A stretch of DNA of 64,000 nt from contig NZ_BMYQ01000009.1 of NCBI RefSeq assembly GCF_014652355.1, positions 62,001 to 126,000 on the forward strand. The letters are read 5' to 3'. This document shows, in pieces, positions 43,304 to 52,669 of the stretch; within the stretch, counting starts at the first letter, position 1, and the number at the start of each line of letters is the position of its first letter. The DNA comes from Gemmobacter lanyuensis. GTDB lineage: Bacteria; Pseudomonadota; Alphaproteobacteria; Rhodobacterales; Rhodobacteraceae. A program made the translations under genes and the position numbers. Under the pieces are notes generated by a model. It was not told the DNA's origin, searched no databases, and saw only the letters and a list, made by a program, of their open reading frames with translations.

Positions 43304-44241
43304 TGGAGGCCGCCCCTTTTTACGCCGAGGCCGCCCGTGGCCCGGACGGGGGGCAGGCCGTCTGGTGGACCGCACCGGATGGCGCAAAGCTGCGGCTGGG
43401 CCATTGGCCCGCCGCGGGACGGGCGCGCGGGACCGTGCTTTTATTCCCCGGCCGGTCGGAATATCTTGAGAAATACGGGCCGACCGCCGCGGTGATCTGT
43501 GCTGCGGGTTGGCATATCGTCACCGTCGATTGGCGGGGTCAGGGGCTGTCTGGGCGCGGACTTCCCGACAGGATGCTGGGCCATATCGAGGATTTTGCCG
43601 ATTATCAGCATGATGTCGCGGCGCTTCTGGCCTTTGTCGCGGCCCTTGGCCTGCCGGAGCCGCTGAACCTTATCAGTCACTCGATGGGTGGCTGCATCGC
43701 GCTGAGGTCGCTGCTGGCGGGGCTGGATATCCAGTCTGCGGTGTTTTCCGCGCCGATGTGGGGGATCCGGCTGTTCCCGACTGTCACGCCCATGGCGGTC
43801 AATCTGGCGGCGGTCATGCACCGGTCGGGGCAGGGCCACCGCCTGACCCCGACCACCACGCGGGCAAGCTATGTCCTCCATGCCGGGTTTCGCGGCAATA
43901 TGCTGACCCGCGACCACGAGATGTGGGGCTGGATGCGGCAGCATCTGATCCGCCACCCCGATCTCGCGCTTGGGGGGCCATCGCTGACCTGGCTTCACGC
44001 CGCCTTTACCGAAATGCGCGCGCTGGACGGCCTGGCCAGCCCCGCCTGTCCCGTGCTGACCGTCGTTGGATCGGCCGAGCGGATCATCTGCACCCGCGCC
44101 ATCCGCCGCCGCATGGCGCGCTGGCCCGGCGCCCGGCAAGAGATCTACGCCAATGCCGAACATGAGGTGATGATGGAGGTGCCGCGCCATCGCGACCGCT
44201 TTTACCAAAGCTGTCTGGCAATGTTTGATCGCGCCCCCTGA
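43303..44241 (+). CDS. Alpha/beta hydrolase, lysophospholipase-like
   Basis: A 312-residue cytosolic hydrolase. The oxyanion region is LLFPGRSEYLEKYG, the nucleophile is S127 in LISHSMGG, and a C-terminal His lies in NAEHEVMMEVPRHRD. The order matches monoacylglycerol lipase/PldB-type lysophospholipases. Coupling to the SCP2-domain gene suggests it handles the lipid that protein carries, which is inference. It converges on the Anbu gene with 12 bp between. Confidence 0.85.
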   Translation: MEAAPFYAEAARGPDGGQAVWWTAPDGAKLRLGHWPAAGRARGTVLLFPGRSEYLEKYGPTAAVICAAGWHIVTVDWRGQGLSGRGLPDRMLGHIEDFADYQHDVAALLAFVAALGLPEPLNLISHSMGGCIALRSLLAGLDIQSAVFSAPMWGIRLFPTVTPMAVNLAAVMHRSGQGHRLTPTTTRASYVLHAGFRGNMLTRDHEMWGWMRQHLIRHPDLALGGPSLTWLHAAFTEMRALDGLASPACPVLTVVGSAERIICTRAIRRRMARWPGARQEIYANAEHEVMMEVPRHRDRFYQSCLAMFDRAP

Positions 44242-44253
44242 CAGCGCGCGGGG

Positions 44254-44979
44254 CTATAGCGAAATCTGGGTAAACCCGTCGCGCAGCGCCTTGGACCAGG
44301 CCTCGCTCATGGCGCGGAACTGTTTGTCCCCGGCCTCGATCCGGCGGCGCAGCGTCACCTGACAGGCGTCACGCGCGATGACCGCAAGGTCCAGCGGCAT
44401 CCCCACCGAGAGGTTCGACCGCAGCGTCGAATCCATGCTCAGCAGCACGGCCTTCTGCGCATCGGCAAGGCTGGTTTCGGGGCGCACCACCCGGTCAAGG
44501 ATCGGCTTGCCGTATTTGTGTTCACCGATCTGCAGGAAGGGCGTGTCCTCGGTCGCCTCGATGAAATTGCCCTCGGGGTAGATGAGGAACAGGCGCATCG
44601 CCCCGCCCTTGCGCTGCCCTGCAACGATCATGCTGGCCGAGGCGTGCTGACGCATGGCCGACAGCTTCTCGTCGATCTCGCCGCGCACCTGCGCGAGCAT
44701 GCTGCCGACGATCTCGGCCACCTGAAGCATGGTGGGGGCCTTGAGGATCGAAGTCGTGCCATCGGCATCGGGGTCTTCGATGGCCTGCCGCAGACGCGCG
44801 ATGGTGGTCTGCGTGATGCTGAGGCTGCCCGCCGTCATGATCGCGATGACACGCTCGCCCGGCTCTTCAAAGGTGAACATCTTGCGATAGGTCGAGATAT
44901 TGTCGAGCCCCGCATTGGTGCGAGTATCCGACAAAAGCACGATGCCTTCGTTCAACAGCAGGCCGACGCAATAGGTCAT
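44254..44979 (-). CDS. Anbu peptidase (ancestral proteasome-like beta subunit)
   Basis: A 241-residue T1-family protein of the Anbu/BPH group. It begins MTYCVGLLL; removal of Met exposes the catalytic Thr, and D18 (LLSDTRTNAG) and K33 complete the proteasome-type site. The body follows the beta-subunit fold with MTAGSLSITQTT and FGEH-like loops. Anbu assembles into helical or lock-washer particles. It is the last gene of the conserved four-gene cluster with a transglutaminase-like, an alpha-E and an ATP-grasp gene, seen at 45013-48190. Confidence 0.9.
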   Translation of the reverse strand: MTYCVGLLLNEGIVLLSDTRTNAGLDNISTYRKMFTFEEPGERVIAIMTAGSLSITQTTIARLRQAIEDPDADGTTSILKAPTMLQVAEIVGSMLAQVRGEIDEKLSAMRQHASASMIVAGQRKGGAMRLFLIYPEGNFIEATEDTPFLQIGEHKYGKPILDRVVRPETSLADAQKAVLLSMDSTLRSNLSVGMPLDLAVIARDACQVTLRRRIEAGDKQFRAMSEAWSKALRDGFTQISL

Positions 44980-45012
44980 CTTCAGGTCCGTATGGGCGAT
45001 TGCGAAGCAAGA

Positions 45013-45822
45013 CTATTGCTGTGCCGCCAGCACCGCAACCGTGACATCCAGCTTTTCCTGCCCCGGACCGCGCGCAATTCCCTTGATCGGGGCGGCATCC
45101 TGCGCGTCGAACCCCGACCCGAGGCGAATGTAGCGCGCATCCGGGCAACAACGATTCGCCGGATCGAAACCCACCCAGCCCAGCCCGGGCACCCAAAGCT
45201 CAGCCCAGGCATGGGCGGCCTCATGCGCGCGGCCCTCGGCATCGGCGAAAAGATAGCCCGCCACATAGCGCGCCGGGATCTCTCGGTGCCGCGCAATGGC
45301 AATCAGCACATGGGCATGGTCCTGACAGACCCCCTCCCCAAGTGCGAGCGCCTCGGCCGCGGTGGTATGGGCGGCGGTGGTGCCGGGCCGATAGGCAATG
45401 GCATCGGCCACCGCAGCGGCAAGCCTGTGCGCGGCCTCAAGCGGGTTGGCGCTGCCCTCGGCCGCAGCCGACAGGGTTTCCAAGGCGCCATCCATCTGCG
45501 TGGCCGGGGTGTCGCGCAGATAGAGCGCCGGTTTCACCGTCTCGCGATGGCCCTTCAGCACCCCGGCGGTATCGGTCGTCTCTACCGTGCCGCGCACCCG
45601 CACGGTGATTTCCGTCACCGGACCCTGCACCGACCAGCTCTGGATACGGTCACCCGCACCGCAGCGGAACTGCCCCCCGGCCAGCCCGTCGCTGACATCA
45701 ATGCGCCAATCGAGCACAGTCTGGCCCTCGAACGAACTGGGGGTGAGGCGGTGGCTTTGCACCACCCCGCGCACCGGCTGGTCATAGGTGTATCGCGTCA
45801 CATGATCGACCGTCAGCCGCAT
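45013..45822 (-). CDS. Transglutaminase-like cysteine protease-fold protein (Anbu cluster)
   Basis: A 269-residue protein with an N-terminal beta-rich domain (MRLTVDHVTRYTYDQPVRGVVQSHRLTP) and a transglutaminase-like core. The triad is C166 in GEGVCQDHAH, H204 in HAWAELW and D220 in GWVGFDPAN. Proteins of this type (bacterial transglutaminase-like N-domain family) accompany Anbu and probably hydrolyse or transfer amide bonds. It overlaps the alpha-E gene by one base. Confidence 0.92.
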   Translation of the reverse strand: MRLTVDHVTRYTYDQPVRGVVQSHRLTPSSFEGQTVLDWRIDVSDGLAGGQFRCGAGDRIQSWSVQGPVTEITVRVRGTVETTDTAGVLKGHRETVKPALYLRDTPATQMDGALETLSAAAEGSANPLEAAHRLAAAVADAIAYRPGTTAAHTTAAEALALGEGVCQDHAHVLIAIARHREIPARYVAGYLFADAEGRAHEAAHAWAELWVPGLGWVGFDPANRCCPDARYIRLGSGFDAQDAAPIKGIARGPGQEKLDVTVAVLAAQQ

Positions 45823-46772
45823 CAGCGCACATCTCCGCTCAGGTAGGATTCATGGATCAGCGTGCCCAGATCGGCGGATTCGCCGATGAACCGCGTCAGG
45901 AATTCGTGCAGCCCCTCATCCACGATGGCATCGACGGTCGTCGTCTCCAGCTCATCCAGGATGGCGGCGGCCTTGCCCTGCGCCCGCGTCACCCGCCCAT
46001 AGGCCTTGGCCAGCCGTGACAGATGGTTGTTGACCCCCGCTACGCAGGTGATGAGCGAGCGCGGACTTTGCGGGTTCAGGATCAGGAAATCGGCGATCTT
46101 GGCCGCCGTCACCTCGCCGCCATAGGCCCAGTGGAAGGCCCGCTGCGCGCCCATCGCGCGCAGAAGCGTGGTCCATTGGTAGTTGTCCAGCCCCGATCCG
46201 ACGAAATCGACGCTGGGCAGCAGGACGTAATACTTCACATCCATCAGGCGGGCGGTGTTGTCGCCCCGCTCCAGATAGAACCCGATGTTGAGAAAGTTGT
46301 AGCCGTCATTCCGCAAGAGGGTAGCATCAATCGCGCCGCGCACCATGGCCGCATGGCGCATGACCCAATCGGTCAGGCGGCTCAGTTCCAGCTCGGATCG
46401 CGGGGTCCGTTCCAGCTGGCGCAGCTCCTGAAAGGCGGTGTTCAGCGCATCCCAGACCTGACTGGTCAGCGCCGTCCGCACGATGCGGGCATTTTCCCGC
46501 GCCGCGGTGATGCAGCTTGCGACCGAGGAAGGATTGTCCCGATCGAAGAACAGATAGCTTTCAATATTGCGCTGGACCGGGTCACCGTATTTGTGCGCGA
46601 ACCCGTCCGCCGTGCCTGAGGCCTGCAGCAGACTGTCCCATTCGCTGCGATAGCCATGGGCGGAAGGCAGAAGGGAAATGCGTGAGCCGACCTCCAGCAG
46701 GCGGGCGGCAATGTCGGCGCGCTCCATGTAGCGCGCAATCCAGTAGAGGTTGTCGGCGGTTCTGCTCAGCAT
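45822..46772 (-). CDS. Alpha-E domain protein (DUF403)
   Basis: A 316-residue all-helical protein starting MLSRTADNLYWIARYMERADIAARLLEVG, the hallmark of the alpha-E family. NDGYNFLNIGFYLERGDNTARLMDVKYYVLLP and DEGLHEFLTRFI are further conserved blocks. No activity is established for the family. It sits between the ATP-grasp and transglutaminase genes, with 5 bp to the former, in the usual Anbu-associated order. Confidence 0.93.
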   Translation of the reverse strand: MLSRTADNLYWIARYMERADIAARLLEVGSRISLLPSAHGYRSEWDSLLQASGTADGFAHKYGDPVQRNIESYLFFDRDNPSSVASCITAARENARIVRTALTSQVWDALNTAFQELRQLERTPRSELELSRLTDWVMRHAAMVRGAIDATLLRNDGYNFLNIGFYLERGDNTARLMDVKYYVLLPSVDFVGSGLDNYQWTTLLRAMGAQRAFHWAYGGEVTAAKIADFLILNPQSPRSLITCVAGVNNHLSRLAKAYGRVTRAQGKAAAILDELETTTVDAIVDEGLHEFLTRFIGESADLGTLIHESYLSGDVR

Positions 46773-46777
46773 GTGTC

Positions 46778-48190
46778 TTACTCCGCCAGCACCCAGGTAT
46801 CCTTGACCCCACCCCCCTGGGAGGAGTTCACCACAAGGCTGCCCTCTTTCAGCGCGACGCGCGTCAGGCCGCCCGGCACCAGATCAATCTGTTCCCCCAC
46901 CAGACAATAGGGCCGCAGGTCCACATGGCGGGGCGCGATGCCTTCGGCCACGAAGGTCGGCGTGGTCGAAAGCGCCAGCGTGGGCTGGGCGATATAGTTG
47001 CCGGGGTCTTTCAGGATCTTCACCCGGAAGGATTCGATCTGTTCTGCGGTGGATTTCGGCCCCACCAGCATCCCGTAGCCGCCGGAGCCATGCACCTCTT
47101 TCACCACCAGCTCGGGCAGTTTCTCCAGCACATATTTCAGGTCATCGGCCTTGCCGCATTGCCAGGTCGGCACGTTCTGCAGGATCGGCTCTTCCCCCAG
47201 ATAAAAGCGCACCATTTCCGGCACGAAGGTGTAGACCGCCTTGTCATCGGCCACCCCTGCCCCCGGCGCCGAGCAGATGCTGACCCCGCCGGACCGATAG
47301 ACATCCATCAACCCCGGCACGCCCAGCATGCTGTCGGGCCGGAAGCAGAGCGGATCGATGAAGGCATCATCGATGCGGCGGTAAATCACATCCACGCGGC
47401 GCGGGCCTTCGGTGGTCCGCATATAGACGAACTCACCCTCGACGAACAAATCCTGCCCCTCGACCAGCTCCACCCCCATCAGGTCGGCCAGAAAGCTGTG
47501 TTCGTAGTAGGCGCTGTTGAAATGGCCCGGGGTCAGGATGACGATGCAGGGGTCGCCCTTGCATTTCATCGGCGCGACCGAGGCCAGCGTCCGCCGCAGC
47601 CGGTCACTGTAGCTGTCCACCGGCTGGATGCGGTTTTCGCGGAACAGGTCGGGGAACATCCGCATCATGATTTCGCGGTTTTCAAGCATGTAGCTTACCC
47701 CCGAAGGGGTGCGGCAATTATCTTCCAGCACGAAAAACTCATCCGGGCCGGTGCGGACCAGATCGATGCCCACGATATGCGAATAGACCCCCTTGGGCGG
47801 AACAAAGCCGACGACGGCCTTTTCGTAGGCCTCGTTCTGATAGACCAGCCGCGCTGGAATACGGCCTGCCTTCACGATCTCGCCCCGGCCATAGACATCG
47901 GCCAGAAAGGCATTGAGCGCGCGCGCACGCTGTTTGATGCCGCGCTCCAGCCGCGCCCATTCCTGCCCGGTGAACACGCGGGGAAACATGTCGAAGGGGA
48001 TCAGCCGGTCGGGATCGCCGCCTTCGCCATAGACCGCGAAAGTGATGCCGATGCGGCGGAACAGGGCCTCGGCCTCGGCCTGTTTCATCTGGCGGAATTC
48101 GGATGGCATAGTCTTCATCCAGTCTTCCAGCCGCAGATAGGGCGGGCGCACCAACCCATCCTGATACATCTCATTGAAATAGACGGTCAC
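46778..48190 (-). CDS. Circularly permuted type 2 ATP-grasp protein (Anbu cluster)
   Basis: A 470-residue protein of the circularly permuted ATP-grasp group (DUF404/DUF407). It has MYQDGLVRPPYLRLEDWMKT near the N-terminus, GIDLVRTGPDEFFVLEDNCRTPSGVSYMLENR with the acid-rich metal site, KEVHGSGGYGMLVGPKST as the nucleotide lid, and the C-terminal LVPGGLTRVALKEGSLVVNSSQGGGVKDTWVL. By fold it ligates a carboxylate to an amine with ATP. As first gene of the cluster it probably makes a peptide-like bond that the other members handle; the product is unknown. Confidence 0.93.
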   Translation of the reverse strand: MTVYFNEMYQDGLVRPPYLRLEDWMKTMPSEFRQMKQAEAEALFRRIGITFAVYGEGGDPDRLIPFDMFPRVFTGQEWARLERGIKQRARALNAFLADVYGRGEIVKAGRIPARLVYQNEAYEKAVVGFVPPKGVYSHIVGIDLVRTGPDEFFVLEDNCRTPSGVSYMLENREIMMRMFPDLFRENRIQPVDSYSDRLRRTLASVAPMKCKGDPCIVILTPGHFNSAYYEHSFLADLMGVELVEGQDLFVEGEFVYMRTTEGPRRVDVIYRRIDDAFIDPLCFRPDSMLGVPGLMDVYRSGGVSICSAPGAGVADDKAVYTFVPEMVRFYLGEEPILQNVPTWQCGKADDLKYVLEKLPELVVKEVHGSGGYGMLVGPKSTAEQIESFRVKILKDPGNYIAQPTLALSTTPTFVAEGIAPRHVDLRPYCLVGEQIDLVPGGLTRVALKEGSLVVNSSQGGGVKDTWVLAE

Positions 48191-48537
48191 CTACAGCCCC
48201 CCCCCGCACCAACGACCGGACTTGCGCCAGCCCGGTTTCCGTCAGTTAAGCAGCGCCTTTTGGGCGTGAAAAGCGACAGCCCGCATTTGCGCGCTCCGGA
48301 CGGGCGTTTTCGCCCAAGGGCTACGCAGGCGCACAAAATTTATGCAGAACACACCGCCGTTGCGGGGCGACGGGGCCAACCTGCACGGATTTGCGGCACA
48401 ACCGGCGCGGGTTTGTCCTTGCTGCAACGCGCCAATTTCAGCCCGCGCGGCCCCCGCGCCGCAATTCCGCACCCGCCAAGCCTTGCGCCCGCCCCGACCC
48501 GCCCCCTAGATGAAGCCAAACAGATGCGAGGTTCCCG
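48191..48537. other. Gene-free divergent region between the ATP-grasp gene and pepF
   Basis: I see no gene in these 347 bp. It must hold the promoters of two divergent genes. An AT-rich patch, ACAAAATTTATGCAG near 48332-48346, could supply a -10 on either strand, but no convincing -35 stands out. A GGGCGTTTTCGCCC inverted repeat near 48302-48315 is present. The final GCGAGGTTCCCG serves as the pepF ribosome-binding site. Confidence 0.5.
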
Positions 48538-50364
48538 ATGACGCTTCCCCTGCCCGCCCCGGTTTTCGACGCCATTGCCAGCGGCGGCGGCCTTGGCAGC
48601 CTGCCCGAATGGGATCTGACCGATCTCTACCCCGCGCCGGATGCGCCCGAATTCGACCGCGACATGGAATGGCTGCAAAAGGCCTGCGCCGATTTCGCCG
48701 CCGCTTATGAAGGCAAGCTGGCAAGCCTTGATGCCGCGAGCCTCTTGAAATGCGTTGAGGACTATGAGGCCATCGACATCGTCGCGGGCCGGATCATGTC
48801 TTACGCAGGGCTGCGCTATTACCAGAACACGATGGACAGCGAACGCGCCAAGTTCATGGCCGACGCGCAGGATGAGGTGACCGAATTCACCACCCCGCTC
48901 GTGTTCTTCAGCCTCGAATTCAACCGTCTGGAGGAGGCGCATCTGGCGGACCTGCTGGAGCAGAACGCCGATCTGGCCCGCTACAAGCCCGTGTTCGACC
49001 GCATGCGCGCCATGCGGCCCCACCAGCTGTCGGACGAACTTGAACGCTTCCTGCATGACGAAAGCGTCGTGGGCGCCAGCGCGTGGAACAAGCTCTTTGA
49101 TGAAACCATGGCAGGCCTGATGTTCAAGGTCGCGGGGGAAGAGGATGAGCTGAACCTCGAATCCACCCTGAACCTGCTGACCGATGCCGACCGCAGCCGC
49201 CGCGAGGCCGCAGCCCGCGCACTGGCCGAGGTGTTTGACCGCAACATCAAGCTGTTTGCGCGCATCCACAACACGCTGGCCAAGGAAAAGGAAATCCATG
49301 ACCGCTGGCGCAAGATGCCCACGCCGCAGCATGGGCGCCACCTGTCCAACCATGTCGAGCCCGAGGTGGTGCAGGCCCTGCGCGATGCCGTGGTCGCGGC
49401 CTATCCCAAACTCTCGCACCGCTATTACCGGCTGAAAGCGAAATGGATGGGGCTTGATCGTCTGCAGGTTTGGGATCGCAACGCCCCCCTGCCCATCGAA
49501 CAGCCCAAGACGGTCGATTGGGACACCGCGCGCAAGACCGTATCAGACGCCTATGCCGCCTTCTCGCCCAAGCTGGCGGAACTGGCCGAACCCTTCTTCA
49601 CCAAGGGTTGGATCGACGCGGGCGTGAAGCCCGGCAAGGCGCCGGGGGCCTTTGCCCATCCGACGGTGACAACCGTCCACCCCTATGTGATGCTGAACTA
49701 CCTCGGCAAACCGCGCGACGTGATGACGCTCGCGCATGAGCTGGGCCATGGCGTCCACCAGCGGCTGGCGGCGGCACAGGGCGAATTGCTGGCCTCGACC
49801 CCCCTGACCCTTGCGGAAACCGCAAGCGTGTTCGGCGAGATGCTGACCTTCCGCAAGCTGCTGGACGGTGCCAAGACCAAGGCCGAACGCAAGACCCTGC
49901 TCGCCGGCAAGGTCGAGGACATGATCAACACGGTCGTCCGCCAGATCGCCTTCTATGATTTCGAATGCAAGCTGCACGCCGCCCGCGCCGATGGGGAGCT
50001 GACGCCCGACGGCATCAACGCCCTGTGGATGAGCGTGCAGGCCGAATCCCTTGGCGATGCCTTCGACTTCATGGACGGGTATGAGACCTTCTGGGCCTAT
50101 ATCCCGCATTTCGTGCATTCGCCCTTCTACGTCTATGCCTATGCCTTCGGGGATGGCCTCGTGAATGCGCTTTACGCGGTCTATGCAAGCGGCCTGCCGG
50201 GCTTTGAAGAAAAGTATTTCGATCTTCTGAAAGCGGGCGGGTCGAAGCACCACAAAGAGCTTCTGGCCCCCTTCGGGCTGGATGCCAGCGATCCGCAGTT
50301 CTGGGACAAGGGCCTGTCGATGATCGCAGGCTTCATCGATGAACTGGAGGCGATGGAGGACTGA
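48538..50364 (+). CDS. pepF: M3-family oligoendopeptidase (PepF-like)
   Basis: A 608-residue zinc metallopeptidase that cuts short peptides in the cytoplasm. The active site HELGHGVHQ has zinc ligands H400 and H404 and catalytic E401, with the third ligand downstream in TLAETASVFGEM. The N-terminal helical lobe (WDLTDLYPAPDAPEFDRDMEWL) is typical of the PepF group. It is monocistronic and precedes a convergent LysR gene. Confidence 0.94.
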   Translation: MTLPLPAPVFDAIASGGGLGSLPEWDLTDLYPAPDAPEFDRDMEWLQKACADFAAAYEGKLASLDAASLLKCVEDYEAIDIVAGRIMSYAGLRYYQNTMDSERAKFMADAQDEVTEFTTPLVFFSLEFNRLEEAHLADLLEQNADLARYKPVFDRMRAMRPHQLSDELERFLHDESVVGASAWNKLFDETMAGLMFKVAGEEDELNLESTLNLLTDADRSRREAAARALAEVFDRNIKLFARIHNTLAKEKEIHDRWRKMPTPQHGRHLSNHVEPEVVQALRDAVVAAYPKLSHRYYRLKAKWMGLDRLQVWDRNAPLPIEQPKTVDWDTARKTVSDAYAAFSPKLAELAEPFFTKGWIDAGVKPGKAPGAFAHPTVTTVHPYVMLNYLGKPRDVMTLAHELGHGVHQRLAAAQGELLASTPLTLAETASVFGEMLTFRKLLDGAKTKAERKTLLAGKVEDMINTVVRQIAFYDFECKLHAARADGELTPDGINALWMSVQAESLGDAFDFMDGYETFWAYIPHFVHSPFYVYAYAFGDGLVNALYAVYASGLPGFEEKYFDLLKAGGSKHHKELLAPFGLDASDPQFWDKGLSMIAGFIDELEAMED

Positions 50365-50406
50365 TCCTTCGCCGCAAGACCGAGGGGGCGGGTTCAGCCC
50401 GCCCCG

Positions 50407-51255
50407 TCACGAGCCATATGCCAGACGCAGCTCTGCCAGCAGCGCCTCGGCCGCCTCGCCCCCCACCGTGGGCGCCGCATAAAGACAGATCGACAGCCCG
50501 CCCAGATCAGGCAACCCCGCCCCCGACACTTCGGCCGTTCCCGGCGGAAAGCGCCCGCGGATACGCGCCGAAATTGCCAGATCAGCGGCCACCAGCGCCT
50601 CGGCCGCCTGTTCGCTTTCCCCTTCGATCGCCTGTTCCCATGGCAAGCCCGCCTGATCCAGCGCCGCCTGTGCCGTGGGGCGGAACACGCAGGTATCCTT
50701 GAAGGCCAGCCGCAGCGGCAGCCGCGTCCATGCCGCCCCTTCCGTCGCACCCACCCAGACCAGGGGTTGCTGCGACAGGATCTGCCCCTCTGGCCCGGGG
50801 CGGTCCTCGGTGGTCAGGATCACATCCACCTCACCGCGCGCGAAGGATTCCTTCAGCAGCAGCGTGAAGGATGAGGTCAGGTTGACCCGCAGCCGCGGAT
50901 ATTGCGCCGCCAGTCGCTTCAGGATGCCGGGGATCGCGGGATAGACGATGTCATGGGGCACCCCCAGCCGGATCTCCCCCTCATAGGCGGATGAGGTCAG
51001 CCGGGCCAGCGCCTCATCATTCAGGGCCAGCATCTTGCGGGCAAAGCTCATCAGCTGTTCCCCCTCGGCCGTCAGCGACAGACGCCGCGCCGCGCGGAGG
51101 AACAGATCGGTGCCGATGTTTTCTTCCAGCCGCTTCAGCTGCATCGAGACGGCACTTTGCGTCAGGTTCAAAAGCCCCGCCGCCCGGGTCACGCCACCCG
51201 CATCCGCCACGGCAACGAAGGCGCGCAGCGCCGTCAGGTCAAGGTTTCGCGCCAT
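50407..51255 (-). CDS. LysR-family transcriptional regulator
   Basis: A 282-residue regulator starting at the ATG at 51255. The winged helix-turn-helix spans residues 1-60 (LDLTALRAFVAVADAGGVTRAAGLLNLTQSAVSMQLKRLEENIG), followed by the effector-binding domain with YPRLRVNLTSSFTLLLKESFARGEVDVILTTE. The ligand is unknown. It is divergent from a small DUF1127 gene (51373) with 117 bp between, so that gene is a natural candidate target. Confidence 0.93.
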   Translation of the reverse strand: MARNLDLTALRAFVAVADAGGVTRAAGLLNLTQSAVSMQLKRLEENIGTDLFLRAARRLSLTAEGEQLMSFARKMLALNDEALARLTSSAYEGEIRLGVPHDIVYPAIPGILKRLAAQYPRLRVNLTSSFTLLLKESFARGEVDVILTTEDRPGPEGQILSQQPLVWVGATEGAAWTRLPLRLAFKDTCVFRPTAQAALDQAGLPWEQAIEGESEQAAEALVAADLAISARIRGRFPPGTAEVSGAGLPDLGGLSICLYAAPTVGGEAAEALLAELRLAYGS

Positions 51256-51372
51256 ATCACATTTCCTGATGAAGCAGCCAACAATCATTCATTTTCATTA
51301 ATCATCGCGCTGCGTCAAGATCACAACATGGAATGAAGCCCTGAAACTCCATCACATTTCATGAGGTCACAA

Positions 51373-51585
51373 ATGTCTTTCCCGCTCTCGCTGCGTCGTG
51401 CTGCCGCCCGCCCGCGCCTTCGCCTTCTGCCGCTGCTTTTGTCCCGTCTGGGGCTTGGACGCAGCCGCAGGCGGCTGGCCGAACTTGATACGCATCTGCT
51501 GCGTGACATCGGGCTGTCGCGCGCCCAGGCCGATGCCGAATCCGAACGTCCGATCTGGGATGCCCCCAGCCATTGGACGCGTTGA
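51373..51585 (+). CDS. Second DUF1127 small protein (YjiS-like)
   Basis: A 70-residue, very arginine-rich protein with a C-terminal DUF1127 motif (RRLAELDTHLLRDIGLSRAQADAESERPIWDA). I prefer the ATG at 51373, 7 nt after GAGG; a start four codons earlier is possible. The N-terminal half, LRLLPLLLSRLGLGRSRRR, is amphipathic and basic. Unlike the copy at 12583 it is not followed by CCUCCUCC hairpins. Family members affect phosphate or carbon metabolism and RNA turnover in other alphaproteobacteria. Confidence 0.8.
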   Translation: MSFPLSLRRAAARPRLRLLPLLLSRLGLGRSRRRLAELDTHLLRDIGLSRAQADAESERPIWDAPSHWTR

Positions 51586-51728
51586 ATTCATTCGGCGAAA
51601 TCATCCCTTGTCAGATGCCGGATTTTGCCCCGAAGTCCTTGAAACCGTGTCGGCCAATCCCGATATTGCCGACATAAGGTCGGTTCCGCATCGGGGGGCC
51701 GACCCGCAGCAGTCTGACGGAGGCACTT

Positions 51729-52511
51729 ATGGCTGAATACAACACGATGCGAAGCACCGCGGGCCTGGGTGCCCGGACGGCACAGATCGACGCCGGGCTT
51801 CGTGCCCATATGAACAAGGTCTACGGCCTGATGTCCGTGGCCATGCTGATCACCGGCGCCGCCGCCTGGGCGATTGCCGGCCTTGCTGTGACGGCAGACC
51901 CGGCCGGTTCGGCCATGCAGATCGGTCAGGGCGAATACCTGACCCAGTTCGGCGCGCTGCTCTATACCTCGCCGCTGAAATGGGTGGTGATGTTCCTGCC
52001 GCTGGTGATGGTCTTCGCGCTGTCGGCCATGATCAACCGCCTGTCGGCCCCGGCCGCGCAGCTGTTCTTTTACGTCTATGCCGTGGCGATGGGCCTGTCG
52101 CTCAGCTCGATCTTCCTGGTGTTCACCGGCGCCTCGATCGCGACGACCTTCCTTGTGACGGCCATCGCCTTCGCCTCGCTCAGCCTTTATGGCTATACCA
52201 CCAAGAAAGACCTGAGCGGGATGGGCACCTTCCTGATCATGGGTCTGGTGGGCATCCTGATCGCCTCGCTGGTCAACCTGTTCATGGAATCGAGCGCGCT
52301 TCAGTTCGCCATCTCGGTGATCGGTGTGCTGGTCTTCGCGGGCCTGACCGCCTACGATACCCAGAACATCAAGACCAGCTACATCCAGCACGCCCAGTAT
52401 GGCGATCAGGAATGGCTGGCGAAGTCGGCGATCATGGGGGCGCTGAACCTCTACCTCGACTTCATCAACCTGTTCATGTTCCTGCTGCAGTTCCTCGGCA
52501 ACCGCGAGTGA
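51729..52511 (+). CDS. Bax inhibitor-1 family membrane protein
   Basis: A 260-residue protein with seven hydrophobic segments and the BI-1/YccA pattern, including TAYDTQNIKTSYIQHAQYG, whose acidic residues belong to the calcium/pH-sensing site of the family. The C-terminus GALNLYLDFINLFMFLLQFLG is the family signature. Enterobacterial YccA-like proteins modulate FtsH. The ATG follows CGGAGG. A strong terminator follows. Confidence 0.92.
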   Translation: MAEYNTMRSTAGLGARTAQIDAGLRAHMNKVYGLMSVAMLITGAAAWAIAGLAVTADPAGSAMQIGQGEYLTQFGALLYTSPLKWVVMFLPLVMVFALSAMINRLSAPAAQLFFYVYAVAMGLSLSSIFLVFTGASIATTFLVTAIAFASLSLYGYTTKKDLSGMGTFLIMGLVGILIASLVNLFMESSALQFAISVIGVLVFAGLTAYDTQNIKTSYIQHAQYGDQEWLAKSAIMGALNLYLDFINLFMFLLQFLGNRE

Positions 52512-52531
52512 CCCCTGCACAGCGCATGAAG

Positions 52532-52561
52532 AAAGGGCCGGGATTTCCCGGCCCTTTTCTT
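52532..52561 (+). terminator. Intrinsic terminator of the BI-1 gene
   Basis: An 11-bp stem AAAGGGCCGGG/CCCGGCCCTTT (52532-52542 with 52547-52557), loop ATTT, then TTCTTTT. Confidence 0.92.
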
Positions 52562-52605
52562 TTGCGCCCAGACCTTTGCATGAACGCATGCCCGCCTTGG
52601 AAGGC

Positions 52606-52644
52606 GCCGCAAATGACAAGGGCCGCATCTTGCGATGCGGCCCT
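52606..52644 (-). terminator. Intrinsic terminator of rpmG
   Basis: An 11-bp stem AGGGCCGCATC/GATGCGGCCCT (52619-52629 with 52634-52644). Read on the minus strand it is followed by TGTCATTTG, 26 bp after the rpmG stop. Confidence 0.78.
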
Positions 52645-52669
52645 GCCGGATGCCTGTGATCGACAGATC

